DNA of 36,054 nucleotides. Origin: Belliella calami. Its GTDB lineage: Bacteria > Bacteroidota > Bacteroidia > Cytophagales > Cyclobacteriaceae. A program made the translations under genes and the position numbers. The stretch is from positions 1 to 36,054 of the forward strand of contig NZ_JAKZGS010000029.1 in NCBI RefSeq assembly GCF_022549695.1, read 5' to 3'. Below the pieces are notes generated by a model. The model made no database searches. It had not been told where the DNA came from and was given only the letters and a program-made list of their open reading frames with translations. Below are positions 26,559 to 35,742 of the stretch, in pieces (the stretch's first letter is position 1; the number at the start of each line of letters is the position of its first letter).

Positions 26559-27449
26559 ATGACCGAAAACACACACAAAGCAGGCTTTGTCAATATCATT
26601 GGTAAACCCAATGTTGGCAAGTCCACCTTGATGAATGTGCTTATAGGTGAAAGACTTTCGATTATCTCCTCCAAGGCTCAGACGACCCGTCATAGGATTA
26701 TGGGCTTGATCAATGATGATGACTATCAGATTGTTTTTTCGGATACTCCGGGAATGTTGAAGCCAAAATACGAGCTTCACAAAAACATGATGAGTTTTGT
26801 CCATATGTCATTGGAGGATGCAGATGTGATACTTTTCGTAACCGATCTATTCGAAACAGACGAAGAAATAGAAGACGTAATTGAAAAGATCAACCAGTCA
26901 GGTGTCCCTGTGCTTCTGATCATCAACAAAGTGGATCTTTCTAAAGAAGGACAGCTTGAAGAGGTGACAGCCTATTGGACACAGCGCATCAAATCAGAAA
27001 CCGTCATCCCGATTTCTGCAACCGAAAGCTTCAACACCGAGCGAATTCTCCAAGAGATTCTAGACCGTCTTCCAGTTCATCCGCCGTTTTATGATAAAGC
27101 GGAACTGACAGACAAGCCGGAGCGATTTTTCGCTTCTGAAATCGTACGCGAAAAGATCTTCATCAATTATAAAAAAGAAATTCCTTATAGTACAGAAGTA
27201 GCTATTGAGGATTTTTATGAAGAAGAAAATATCATTAGAGTACGAGCTATCATATATGTGGAGCGAAATAGCCAAAAAGGCATCATCATCGGTGAAGGTG
27301 GAAAAGCCCTTAAAAGAGTTGGTATCCAAGCGAGAGCCGAAATGGAGAATTTCTTTGGTAAGAAAATCTTCCTAGAGACGTATGTCAAAGTGGAAGATGA
27401 TTGGCGAAAGAATAAAAATAAGTTGAAGAAATTTGGTTACGACCAATAA
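26559..27449 (+). CDS. era: GTPase Era
   Basis: The 296-residue protein binds 16S rRNA and acts in 30S subunit maturation. The Ras-like GTPase domain shows GKPNVGKST (G1, near 15), the QTTRHR switch I region, DTPG (G3), NKVD (G4) and ISATE (G5). The C-terminal KH domain has GEGGKALKRVG in the RNA-binding loop. The length is typical. Der follows 11 bases later, so the two ribosome-assembly GTPases form an operon. Confidence 0.96.
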   Translation: MTENTHKAGFVNIIGKPNVGKSTLMNVLIGERLSIISSKAQTTRHRIMGLINDDDYQIVFSDTPGMLKPKYELHKNMMSFVHMSLEDADVILFVTDLFETDEEIEDVIEKINQSGVPVLLIINKVDLSKEGQLEEVTAYWTQRIKSETVIPISATESFNTERILQEILDRLPVHPPFYDKAELTDKPERFFASEIVREKIFINYKKEIPYSTEVAIEDFYEEENIIRVRAIIYVERNSQKGIIIGEGGKALKRVGIQARAEMENFFGKKIFLETYVKVEDDWRKNKNKLKKFGYDQ

Positions 27450-27460
27450 GAAATAAGAAA

Positions 27461-28774
27461 ATGTCAAATATAGTAGCAATTGTAGGGAGACCTAATGTAG
27501 GGAAATCTACATTTTTCAACCGCCTGGTTGAAGAAAGAAAAGCCATCGAGGACAATATGTCTGGGGTGACTCGTGACAGGCATTATGGCCATGCACAGTG
27601 GGGAGGAAAGTATTTTTCTGTGATCGATACTGGTGGATATGTGATCGGATCTGATGATGTGTTCGAATCTGAGATCAGAAAACAAGTTACCTTGGCTCTT
27701 GAAGAAGCCAATGTGATTCTTTTCGTAGTGGACTGCCATGATGGATTGACTGACTTGGACAAGGAATTTGCACATGTGCTTAGATCTTCCAAAAAGCCAA
27801 TCTACATCGTAGCCAACAAGGCTGATACGCAAGAGAAAGAATTGAATGCTTCAGAGTTTTATGCTTTGGGATTAGGCGAAAATGATATTTATCCAATAGC
27901 AGCTGTCTCAGGTAGTGGAACAGGTGATTTGTTGGACGAAGTGATCAGTCATTTTCCAGATAGTGGAATCCAAGATCCAGACGAGGGGATTCCTAAGATT
28001 TCTATTCTTGGAAGACCAAATGTCGGTAAATCATCTTTCCTTAACGCCCTTCTTGGAACCGAAAGATCTATCGTTACAGATGAAGCAGGTACCACAAGGG
28101 ATGCAATCAATACAAGGTATAAGCTTTATGGTCAGGATTTTATCATCACTGATACAGCAGGAATCCGTAAAAAAGCCAAAGTAAAAGAAGATATAGAGTT
28201 CTATTCTGTAATGCGATCTTTGAGAACTTTGGAAGAATCTGATGTGATCATCGTGATGATAGATGCAGAAAGAGGATTTGAGGCCCAAGACATGAATCTG
28301 ATCTCGCTGGGGATCAAAAATAACAAAGGAATCATGATCATGGTGAATAAGTGGGATTTGGTAGATAAAGACCATAAGACCATGGATACCATCAAAAAGG
28401 ATATGCTTGAAAAACTTGGGGAGAATCGTTGGATTCCAATGATCTTTACATCAGTACTGACCAAGCAAAGGATTTTTCAAGCGATAGAGCTGGCAGTGAA
28501 GGTTTATGAAAACAAAACCAGAAAGGTGACTACTTCAAAAATCAATGATGTCATGCTTGCCGAAATTGAAAAGTATCCCCCACCAGCATGGAAAGGGAAG
28601 TATATTAAAATCAAATATGTAACACAATTGCCGACCAAGAATCCGGTTTTTGCATTCTTCTGTAATTTGCCACAGTATATTAAGAATCCTTATACTAGGT
28701 ATCTTGAAAACAGACTAAGGGAAAACTTTGATTTTGAGGGAGTTCCAATCAAAATTACTTATAAAAAGAAATAA
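27461..28774 (+). CDS. der: GTPase Der (EngA), double GTPase
   Basis: The 437-residue protein acts in 50S subunit assembly. Two tandem GTPase domains are seen: the first with GRPNVGKSTFF (near 8), DTGG and NKAD, the second with GRPNVGKSSFL (near 182), DTAG and NKWD. The C-terminal KH-like domain ends in VPIKITYKKK. The length and the double-domain layout are those of the family. It is co-transcribed with era. Confidence 0.97.
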   Translation: MSNIVAIVGRPNVGKSTFFNRLVEERKAIEDNMSGVTRDRHYGHAQWGGKYFSVIDTGGYVIGSDDVFESEIRKQVTLALEEANVILFVVDCHDGLTDLDKEFAHVLRSSKKPIYIVANKADTQEKELNASEFYALGLGENDIYPIAAVSGSGTGDLLDEVISHFPDSGIQDPDEGIPKISILGRPNVGKSSFLNALLGTERSIVTDEAGTTRDAINTRYKLYGQDFIITDTAGIRKKAKVKEDIEFYSVMRSLRTLEESDVIIVMIDAERGFEAQDMNLISLGIKNNKGIMIMVNKWDLVDKDHKTMDTIKKDMLEKLGENRWIPMIFTSVLTKQRIFQAIELAVKVYENKTRKVTTSKINDVMLAEIEKYPPPAWKGKYIKIKYVTQLPTKNPVFAFFCNLPQYIKNPYTRYLENRLRENFDFEGVPIKITYKKK

Positions 28775-28794
28775 AATAAATTATTGCAAATCAC

Positions 28795-28824
28795 TTGACA
28801 ATTACATAAACGGTGTTACCTTTG
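28795..28824 (+). promoter_or_regulatory. Promoter of the small acidic lipoprotein gene
   Basis: TTG (28795-28797), a spacer of 19 bases and TACCTTTG (28817-28824) give a full Bacteroidota promoter. The leader before ATG 28852 would be about 20 bases. Confidence 0.75.
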
Positions 28825-28851
28825 TGTGCTTAATTTAAGAAACAAACAAAA

Positions 28852-29049
28852 ATGAAAAAGGTATTTGCATTATTCGCTGTAGCAGGAATGTTATTCACTG
28901 CATCTTGTGGAAACAAAGAAGTTTCTGAAGAGAACGAAGTAGAAGTAGTAATCGAAGAGACTGAAGAAGTTATCGAAGATTCTGTTGAAGCTACTGAAGA
29001 TTCTTTAGAAGTTGTTGAAGAAACCGTAGAAGAAACAGTTGAAGGTTAA
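28852..29049 (+). CDS. Small acidic lipoprotein
   Basis: The protein has 65 residues. A lipoprotein signal (KKVFALFAVAGMLFTASC) is followed by a mature part of about 46 residues made almost only of Glu, Val, Asp, Ser and Thr, in loose repeats such as EETEEVIEDSVE. Such a chain is probably disordered and strongly negative, tethered to the membrane. A clear promoter and terminator frame it as its own transcript, so it is a real and probably well-expressed gene. The function is unknown. Confidence 0.85.
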   Translation: MKKVFALFAVAGMLFTASCGNKEVSEENEVEVVIEETEEVIEDSVEATEDSLEVVEETVEETVEG

Positions 29050-29073
29050 TTAACCGACAATTTTTAAAATCTT

Positions 29074-29104
29074 AAAACCTCTGAGCAATCAGAGGTTTTT
29101 TTTT
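29074..29104 (+). terminator. Strong rho-independent terminator
   Basis: AAAACCTCTGA (29074-29084) pairs perfectly with TCAGAGGTTTT (29089-29099) around a GCAA loop, and the T-run continues to 29104. Confidence 0.9.
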
Positions 29105-29147
29105 GAACCATATACAAGGTGTTATAAACCAGAAAGAGATTGGTACT

Positions 29148-29220
29148 AACCTTTCAGGTTTTAATACTTTCTGTTTTTTATGACAAGCAATCGTGTGGAA
29201 CCTGGAAGGTTTTCTTGATT
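29148..29220. repeat. Composite palindromic repeat, copy 1
   Basis: AACCTTTCAGGTTTT starts the unit and AACCTGGAAGGTTTTCTT ends it, about 50 bases later. Copies 2 and 3 at 29496 and 29662 have the same two ends and nearly the same length. Confidence 0.55.
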
Positions 29221-29456
29221 GAAATAACTAATCAATATGATTTTCCGCAATGACACTCGTAGGTAAACATATCGCTTATAATTAGAGAATAATCGTCAAC
29301 AGTAATCCGACCTCAGCTGATTGAAATCAACTTCAAGCAATATTATTAATGGCTAATGGGGTAAAAGTAGATATACACTTCAATCAATCACAAAAATGCG
29401 CTTTAGATTTTTTTGGGACCCATAAAAACCAATGCTAAATTGATCATTTTTTTTGC

Positions 29457-29818
29457 GATCCTAAAAGGTCCAAATCTCTCGAAAAAAAAGATTCCAACCT
29501 TTCAGATTTTTCAGGTATTACTATTTCTATAAAATCGAGCCCAAAAAACCCGGAAGTGTTTCTTATTAAATATCACCCTTTAGCAATAATATCCATCATT
29601 CCCCCAGGTACATTCTAAAAACTGATCCTAAAAGGGTCAAACTTCTCAATATATGGATTCCAACCTTTCAGGTTTTTCAGGAAATACTACTTCTAAAATA
29701 CCAAGTTCATAAAACCTTGAAGGATTTCTTATTAAAAATCACCCCATAGCAATAAAGCCCATTATTTCTCCAAATACATTCAAAAAACCGACCCTAAAAG
29801 GGTCAAACTTCTCAATAA
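29457..29818. repeat. Tandem repeat, unit about 166 bp
   Basis: Unit 1 (29457-29622), unit 2 (29623-29789) and a partial unit 3 (from 29790) each start GA(T/C)CCTAAAAGG and keep the same order: AACTTCTCAAT-like stretch, CCAACCTTTCAG, ACTA.TTCTA, a degenerate AACCT.GAAGG arm, TTTCTTATTAAA, and ATCACCC. By eye the units are roughly three-quarters identical. Unit starts carry the GACCCTAAAAGGGTC palindrome followed by AAAC. Confidence 0.7.
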
Positions 29819-29987
29819 CCATGGGTGAAACCCATGGACAAAGTGACCAGAATCCCTTCTCCCGACCCCAAAGGGGTCGAACAAAAAGACTCAAAAATCA
29901 CATTGTCGCCACCCATCTACCAATAACTTACTTATGCCAATTAATTGGACATAAAACCTTCGAGGTCTAAAAGAGACCTCAAAGGTT
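29819..29987. repeat. Series of intergenic hairpins
   Basis: Three palindromes follow each other. CCATGGGT pairs with ACCCATGG (29819-29837), and GACCCC with GGGGTC followed by GAAC (29864-29882). AACCTTCGAGGTCT pairs with AGACCTCAAAGGTT (29955-29987), 14 pairs with one wobble. No coding sequence is present. Confidence 0.6.
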
Positions 29988-30025
29988 GAGTTACCTGATA
30001 ACATTCTCCCAAACCCACTAAAAAC

Positions 30026-30062
30026 AAAAAATCCCCTATCATTTACGATAGGGGATTTTTTT
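30026..30062 (-). terminator. Terminator of gcvP
   Basis: The arms 30026-30040 and 30047-30061 (core ATCCCCTATC with GATAGGGGAT) form a stem of about 15 bp with a 6-base loop. A and T runs on the two sides make it work in both directions. It lies 5 bases beyond the gcvP stop. Confidence 0.88.
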
Positions 30063-30066
30063 GTTT

Positions 30067-32961
30067 TTATCCTTCGACTTCCGATGCATATTCCTCTACT
30101 GGAATACAACTACAGATTAGATTTCTATCTCCATAAGCCGAGTCAATCCTTCTGACAGTTGGCCAGAATTTGTTTCCTTTGACATAGGGTAGGGGATAGA
30201 CTGCTTTTTCTCTTGTATATGGAAGATCCCAGTTATCAGCCAGTGCTAAGCTTGCTGTATGTGGAGCATTTTTCAGAACGTTATTTTCCTTCTCCGCAAC
30301 TCCATCATATACTTCTTGAATCTCTGCTCTGATAGCGATCATGGCATCACAGAACCTGTCCAATTCTGATACTGTTTCTGATTCAGTTGGCTCGATCATC
30401 AGTGTTCCGGCTACCGGGAATGATACTGTTGGGGCGTGGAAACCATAATCCATCAATCGCTTAGCGATATCCTCAACTTCAATTCCCACATCTTTGAAGG
30501 CTCTGCAGTCCAAGATCATTTCGTGTGCTGCTCTTCCTCCGATTCCAGTGTAAAGGATTGGATAATGTTCTTCAAGCTTTGTTTTGATATAATTGGCGTT
30601 CAAAATAGCCATCTTGGTAGCATTCGTCAGTCCATCACCACCCATCATTGCGATATACGCATAAGAGATAGGCAAGATACTCGCACTTCCAAATGGAGCA
30701 GCCGAAATAGCATTGATTGCTTGGGTTCCACCAGTCTGTACTATTGGATTTCCAGGAAGGAAAGGTACTAGTTGCTCTGCTACAGAAATCGGCCCCATAC
30801 CTGGCCCACCGCCACCGTGAGGGATACAGAAAGTCTTGTGGAGGTTCAAGTGACAAACATCAGCACCGATACTTCCCGGGCTAGTCAATCCTACTTGTGC
30901 ATTCATGTTCGCGCCATCCATATATACTTGTCCGCCGTGGTCATGGATGATTTGGCAGATCTCCTGAATAGCCTCTTCAAAAACCCCATGCGTGGAAGGG
31001 TAAGTCACCATCAAAGCTGCCAATTCATTGCTATGGGCTTCTGCTTTTTCCTTTAGGTCATCAATGTCAATGTTTCCTTTTTCATCACATTTCACCAAGA
31101 CCACTTTCATACCTGCCATCACTGCAGAAGCAGGGTTGGTTCCATGGGCTGAAGTTGGGATGATAGCGATATTTCTGTGGTGATCACCTCTGCTCATATG
31201 ATAAGCTCTGATTACCATCAGGCCAGCATATTCCCCTTGGGCTCCAGAGTTAGGTTGTAGCGAAGTGTCAGCAAATCCTGTGATCTCTGTCAACCAATTT
31301 CTCAAGTTCTGGAACAATTCATAATATCCAGCTGCCTGATCTTGAGGACAGAATGGGTGCAATTGACCGAATTCTGGCCATGTTACAGGAATCATCTCTG
31401 TGGTCGCATTCAGTTTCATTGTACATGAACCCAATGAAATCATTGAATGTACCAATGAAAGATCCTTGTTTTCCAAACGCTTGATATATCTGAGCATTTC
31501 GTGCTCTGAGTGGAACTGATTGAAAACTGGATGAGTCAAATAATCAGAAGTTCTGGCCAAACCTTCAGGAAGATTCAATTCGAGTCCATTGATCAATTCA
31601 TCCCAATTGATTTCAGCTTTGTGGTTGGTTGATTTTGCAAAAACCTCTACCACCGCTTTCACATCTTCCAGTGTTTTTGGTTCGTCAAAAGAAAGGAATA
31701 TTGCTCCATCTTCATATCTGAAGTTCATTTCAGAAGATAGCGCAAAAGCCTGAATTTTGGATTTCTGTACGGCATCGACCTTGATTTTTATTGTGTCAAA
31801 AAAGTTGCTGTTTTCTTGCTCAAAGCCCATTGTTTTCAATGCTTTGGCTGTTAAGCTTGCCAATCCGTGTGTTCTAGCGGCGATTTCTTTCAAGCCTTTT
31901 GGCCCGTGATAGACAGAATACATTCCAGCCATCACAGCAAGCAATACTTGCGCTGTACAGATATTGGAAGTTGCTTTTTCTCTTTTGATGTGTTGCTCAC
32001 GGGTTTGCAAAGCCATTCTATAGGCCTTGTTTCCATCTCTGTCTTGAGAGACGCCGATGATTCTTCCTGGAACTTGTCTTTTGTATGTTTCTTTGGTAGC
32101 GAAAAATGCCGCATGAGGCCCGCCAAAACCCATAGGAACACCAAGTCTTTGGCTAGTGCCTACTACTACATCAGCGCCCATTTCTCCCGGAGGTGTCAGC
32201 AGTGTTAAGCTCAATAAATCTGTGGCAAAGGCTGTCAGGATATTGTTTTCCTTGGCAGTTTCTACCAGAGCAGCGTGATCGATTGCTTCACCATCCATAT
32301 TTGGATATTGGATCAAAACACCAAAAATTGCCGCATCAGTCAAATCCAATTCAGCCAAAGGAGCTATTACCAATTCTATCCCAACTGGAATAGATCGAGT
32401 AATTAGCAAATCTCTAGTCTGTGGGAAAACTTTCTCATCTACGAAAAACTTATGTGCATTTTTCTTTTCCCTTGGTTTGGAAGCATAAAGCATAGTCATC
32501 GCTTCAGCTGCAGCAGTTGCTTCATCCAAAAGGGAAGCGTTTGCCATTTCCATTCCTGTCAAGTCCATGACCATAGTTTGGAAATTGATCAAAGCTTCTA
32601 GTCTCCCTTGAGCGATTTCTGCCTGATAGGGGGTATAGGCTGTGTACCATCCTGGATTTTCAAGAACATTCCTCAAAATCACACCGGGTACTATAGTGTC
32701 ATAATATCCCAAACCAATAAATGATTTGAAGATTTTGTTTTTGGATGCCAAAGCCTTGAATTCCTTGAGGAAAGCTGCTTCAGATTTTGCACCAGGCAAA
32801 TCTAAAGGCTTAGTCAATTGAATTGATTTTGGAATGGTCTGGTCTATCAATTCTTCAATCGAAGCAGCACCAATTTTTTCAAGCATCATGTTCACATCCT
32901 CCTGCGAAGGGCCATTATGCCTATTTTCAAACTTTGTAGTTGGGGAAAGATTAATCTTCAT
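30067..32961 (-). CDS. gcvP: Glycine dehydrogenase (decarboxylating), P-protein of the glycine cleavage system
   Basis: This 964-residue PLP enzyme decarboxylates glycine and passes the aminomethyl group to the lipoyl H-protein. It is the single-chain form with both halves fused. The N-terminus has NRHNGPS. The C-terminal half holds the PLP lysine, Lys709, in [29 protein letters not shown] and the Gly-rich loop are family marks. ATG 32961 was chosen; a TTG two codons upstream is less likely. No gcvH or gcvT is nearby, as is common in this phylum. A promoter candidate lies at 33019-33047. Confidence 0.97.
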   Translation of the reverse strand: MKINLSPTTKFENRHNGPSQEDVNMMLEKIGAASIEELIDQTIPKSIQLTKPLDLPGAKSEAAFLKEFKALASKNKIFKSFIGLGYYDTIVPGVILRNVLENPGWYTAYTPYQAEIAQGRLEALINFQTMVMDLTGMEMANASLLDEATAAAEAMTMLYASKPREKKNAHKFFVDEKVFPQTRDLLITRSIPVGIELVIAPLAELDLTDAAIFGVLIQYPNMDGEAIDHAALVETAKENNILTAFATDLLSLTLLTPPGEMGADVVVGTSQRLGVPMGFGGPHAAFFATKETYKRQVPGRIIGVSQDRDGNKAYRMALQTREQHIKREKATSNICTAQVLLAVMAGMYSVYHGPKGLKEIAARTHGLASLTAKALKTMGFEQENSNFFDTIKIKVDAVQKSKIQAFALSSEMNFRYEDGAIFLSFDEPKTLEDVKAVVEVFAKSTNHKAEINWDELINGLELNLPEGLARTSDYLTHPVFNQFHSEHEMLRYIKRLENKDLSLVHSMISLGSCTMKLNATTEMIPVTWPEFGQLHPFCPQDQAAGYYELFQNLRNWLTEITGFADTSLQPNSGAQGEYAGLMVIRAYHMSRGDHHRNIAIIPTSAHGTNPASAVMAGMKVVLVKCDEKGNIDIDDLKEKAEAHSNELAALMVTYPSTHGVFEEAIQEICQIIHDHGGQVYMDGANMNAQVGLTSPGSIGADVCHLNLHKTFCIPHGGGGPGMGPISVAEQLVPFLPGNPIVQTGGTQAINAISAAPFGSASILPISYAYIAMMGGDGLTNATKMAILNANYIKTKLEEHYPILYTGIGGRAAHEMILDCRAFKDVGIEVEDIAKRLMDYGFHAPTVSFPVAGTLMIEPTESETVSELDRFCDAMIAIRAEIQEVYDGVAEKENNVLKNAPHTASLALADNWDLPYTREKAVYPLPYVKGNKFWPTVRRIDSAYGDRNLICSCIPVEEYASEVEG

Positions 32962-33018
32962 AATCAATAATGTAAAGGGAATTTTTTGGGGTTATATCCT
33001 CATTGATTTTTGGTACTG

Positions 33019-33047
33019 CAAAGGTATAAATTATTGCAGGATATCAA
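33019..33047 (-). promoter_or_regulatory. Promoter of gcvP
   Basis: On the minus strand, TTG (33047-33045), a spacer of 18 bases and TACCTTTG (33026-33019). The spacer is one base short of the usual 19-21. The leader would be about 50 bases. Confidence 0.5.
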
Positions 33048-33165
33048 TTTGATAAGCATAAGATTTATACCTTCGTAACAGTTCAAATTGATAAACGGTT
33101 TTATTCAATTAAGAATAATTTGCTAAGTTTATCACTTAGAATAGAAAAACCATTAGATATTACTT

Positions 33166-34662
33166 ATGAAGAGAAATTACTGGATAGCAGGAATGTTATC
33201 AATGTGCCTTGTCTGGCAGGCAAATGCACAAGACGCCACTGCCCTGAAATATGCGGAATTGATTACTGCACAGGGATTGGAAGAGAAATTGACTTATTTG
33301 GCGTCTGACGAGCTAGAAGGAAGAGATACTGGTGAAAAAGGTCAGAAAATGGCTGCTGAGTATCTTTCTAATTTTTATAAAAATCAAGGGCTAGTGGGTC
33401 CTGTTAACGGAGATTACCTCCAAAAATTCAACTTGGCATCTGTATCTTTTTCAGATGTCAATTTGACGGTAGGAAAGCAAAAACTTGTCAACAATGAAGA
33501 CTTTGTTTTCATCGGAGATGGTGATATGAAAAAAGCCGCAAAAGCTGACTTGGTTTTTCTTGGTCTTGCATCTGAAGAGAACCTTTCAAAGATTGATGTA
33601 AAAGGGAAAATCGTAGGCCTTTGGGCTATTGGTGAGCGTGCACAAACAGTAGTGAGAGATGTCATGGATGCTGGTGCTGCGGGTATTGTGATCGTGACTA
33701 TGGAAGGTCAGGCTAACTTTGACAGATTGGCAAATAGATACAAGTCCTTAAGTGGACGCGGAAGGCTTGGCTTCGAGCAGCCATCAAAGCAAGAGCCAAT
33801 TTTCTTGGTGAGTTCTGATAAAATGTCTTCACTTTTTGATACTCCTGTGGAGATTTTGAAAGAAGCAGCCAAAAACAATCCTGAATCAATCAAGGCTCAA
33901 AAAGCTTCTTATCTAATCAAGAAGTCCACCAAATTGGTGCCTACAGAAAATGTAATGGGCTATTTGGAAGGTACTGACAAGAAGGATGAAGTTTTGGTGA
34001 TTTCTTCACATTATGACCATACAGGTATCGATAGCCAAGGAAGAATCAACAATGGAGCTGATGATGATGGTTCTGGAACTGTTTCTGTCATGCAAATCGC
34101 TGAAGCTTTTGCTGCTGCAGCAAAAGATGGCATCAAGCCAAGAAGAAGTATCCTTTTCCTAAATGTAACAGGTGAAGAAAAAGGGCTTTTAGGTTCTGAA
34201 TACTACTCAAACAATCCAATTTTCCCTTTGGAAAATACAGTGAACAACATCAATATTGATATGGTTGGTAGAATTGATTATGAGTATCAAGATGCTGAAG
34301 ACCAAGATTATGTGTATGTGATCGGTTCAGAGATGCTTTCATCCCATTTGAAAGTGATCAATGAATACAATAACATTACCTATACAGGTTTGAAACTCGA
34401 TTACAGATATGATGCTGAGGATGATCCAAACAGATTCTATTACAGATCAGATCATTACAACTTTGCCAAGCACAACATTCCAGTGATTTTCTTCTTCAAT
34501 GGTGTCCATGATGATTACCATCAACATACAGATACAGTTGATAAAATCGAGTTTCCACTGATGACAAAAAGAGCAAAACTCATCTTCCACACATCTTGGG
34601 ATTTGGCCAACAGAGAAGAAAGAACTCCTGTAGATGGCACGAATACAAGAGGAGAGAGGTAA
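33166..34662 (+). CDS. Secreted M28 family metallopeptidase
   Basis: The 498-residue protein has a signal peptide (about 1-21, cleavage near ANA-QD), a PA-type insert (about 100-210) and a C-terminal M28 domain. Zinc-ligand motifs are SSHYDH (His282, Asp284), GADDDGSG near 297, GEEKGLLGS with the catalytic Glu near 338, NIDMVG, and HQHTDTVD near 450. It is likely an aminopeptidase acting in the periplasm or outside the cell. It diverges from gcvP. No full-consensus promoter was found in the gap between them. Confidence 0.92.
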   Translation: MKRNYWIAGMLSMCLVWQANAQDATALKYAELITAQGLEEKLTYLASDELEGRDTGEKGQKMAAEYLSNFYKNQGLVGPVNGDYLQKFNLASVSFSDVNLTVGKQKLVNNEDFVFIGDGDMKKAAKADLVFLGLASEENLSKIDVKGKIVGLWAIGERAQTVVRDVMDAGAAGIVIVTMEGQANFDRLANRYKSLSGRGRLGFEQPSKQEPIFLVSSDKMSSLFDTPVEILKEAAKNNPESIKAQKASYLIKKSTKLVPTENVMGYLEGTDKKDEVLVISSHYDHTGIDSQGRINNGADDDGSGTVSVMQIAEAFAAAAKDGIKPRRSILFLNVTGEEKGLLGSEYYSNNPIFPLENTVNNINIDMVGRIDYEYQDAEDQDYVYVIGSEMLSSHLKVINEYNNITYTGLKLDYRYDAEDDPNRFYYRSDHYNFAKHNIPVIFFFNGVHDDYHQHTDTVDKIEFPLMTKRAKLIFHTSWDLANREERTPVDGTNTRGER

Positions 34663-34671
34663 GGAAGGATG

Positions 34672-34712
34672 AAGGATGAAGGAGGAATTGAGTAAGGATG
34701 AAGGAGGAATTG
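34672..34712 (+). repeat. Purine-rich direct repeat
   Basis: AAGGATGAAGGAGGAATTG occurs at 34672-34690 and again at 34694-34712, 22 bases apart, inside an almost pure A/G strand (34661-34733). Confidence 0.7.
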
Positions 34713-34744
34713 TGGAAGGAGGAGGGAAGAAACGGGAATCTTAG

Positions 34745-34762
34745 TCCCGATAGCCATCGGGA
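34745..34762. repeat. Short intergenic palindrome
   Basis: TCCCGAT (34745-34751) and ATCGGGA (34756-34762) pair perfectly around AGCC. No T-run follows. Confidence 0.5.
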
Positions 34763-34781
34763 AGATTTTAGATTTGAACAC

Positions 34782-34815
34782 AAACCTTTGAGGTTTCCAA
34801 AACCTCGAAGGTTTT
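34782..34815. repeat. AACCT/AGGTT family hairpin
   Basis: AAACCTTTGAGGTTT pairs with AAACCTCGAAGGTTT with a single wobble and a 3-4 base loop. Each arm is itself nearly palindromic. It belongs with the hairpins at 29148-29987. Confidence 0.6.
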
Positions 34816-34821
34816 AATGCT

Positions 34822-34857
34822 AAAGCCTGCTGGATTTAAATCTGGCAGGTTTTTTTG
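34822..34857 (+). terminator. Terminator downstream of the M28 gene
   Basis: CCTGC (34826-34830) pairs with GCAGG (34845-34849), extended inwards by TGGATTT with AAATCTG through wobbles, then a T-run to 34856. Confidence 0.7.
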
Positions 34858-35154
34858 TTTATAGATATGAGATGTGAGACAAGAGACAAAAGAAATAAGA
34901 TGTGCGACATTAGTGTCTTGACAAAGAAATGAGAATATGCCCAGACTCGGCAATTGAATAGCTGAAGAAAATAAAGAAACATCAAAAAAAGTGTCAATTA
35001 ATTTCATGACGCGACAAAGGTACAATACGCGAGATATAAGATCCAATAGCGAACTTTGCCCCTTTATTCACCTTTGCGAGAAACCACGAATATCCCTATT
35101 TCCCTTTTCACTGATTTTTCACTAACTTTAAGAAAACCCTAACGCACACCTATC

Positions 35155-35742
35155 ATGAATTATATACCCACTTTTGTCTTTTTTTTACTTTTCATATCAC
35201 TTGCGAATGCACAGGAAATCCCCAGCAAAGAAATCCAAATCAAAACAGCCTTGCTTGCTGCTCCAGAAGAAATGAAAGAAGGCGCGATGGTGTATGGATA
35301 TGATGAAAAAGGTGAATTTGTAATCTTGAGGAAAGGGAGCAATGATCTGATTTGTTTGGCGGATGATCCGACAAGTTCTGGATTTAATGCTTCATGTTAT
35401 CATAAGGACCTGGATGTTTTTATGGAGCGAGGAAGACAGCTTAAAAAAGAAGGGAAAAATGCAAAGGAAATTTTCGATATCAGAGAGGAAGAAGCCAAAT
35501 CCAGCAAATTGAAGATGCCAAAAGATGGAGCGACCCTATTTGTATTGACAGCCGATGAGGCTGATTACAATCCGAAAACAGGAGAAGTAAAAGATTCCTA
35601 TCTCCGATATGTGGTTTACATTCCTTGGGCTACTTCCGAAAGTACAGGATTACCACTTCGCCCGTCAGGACCAGCCATGCCCTGGATCATGGATCCCGGA
35701 ACTCACCGTGCCCACATCATGATCAATCCACCGAGGAATTAA
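35155..35742 (+). CDS. Secreted protein of unknown function
   Basis: The 195-residue protein has a signal peptide (about 1-19, cleavage after ANA) that would send it to the periplasm or outside. The mature part has two Cys (in LICLADD and SCYHKD) that could form a disulfide, and a distinctive end with GPAMPWIMDPGTHRAHIM. I recognise no named family. Codon use matches the neighbours and the signal peptide is convincing, so it is a real gene. No promoter of full consensus was found. Confidence 0.8.
   Translation: MNYIPTFVFFLLFISLANAQEIPSKEIQIKTALLAAPEEMKEGAMVYGYDEKGEFVILRKGSNDLICLADDPTSSGFNASCYHKDLDVFMERGRQLKKEGKNAKEIFDIREEEAKSSKLKMPKDGATLFVLTADEADYNPKTGEVKDSYLRYVVYIPWATSESTGLPLRPSGPAMPWIMDPGTHRAHIMINPPRN

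Larger units (their letters stand above)
29105..30025. other. Repeat-filled gap between the lipoprotein gene and gcvP
   Basis: About 0.9 kb has no believable gene; a 72-codon reverse frame at 29891-30109 overlaps hairpins and the gcvP end and was rejected. The stretch is made of the composite repeats, the 166-bp tandem and the hairpins listed separately. Confidence 0.6.
34663..35154. other. Intergenic region with purine-rich repeat and hairpins
   Basis: The 492-bp gap holds a 70-base purine-rich strand after the M28 stop, three hairpins, and another purine-rich GAGATGTGAGAC stretch near 34868. TACCTTTG on the minus strand (35018-35025) has no gene behind it. No gene is seen. Confidence 0.5.

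Noticed and set aside
29457-29818. CRISPR array
   Set aside because: The repeat is about 166 bp, tandem and imperfect, with no unique spacers and no cas genes nearby.
29891-30109. 72-residue reverse frame
   Set aside because: It overlaps the hairpin series, the terminator and the end of gcvP.
30436-32393. Forward frames inside gcvP
   Set aside because: They are antisense shadows of a full-length, well-conserved enzyme.
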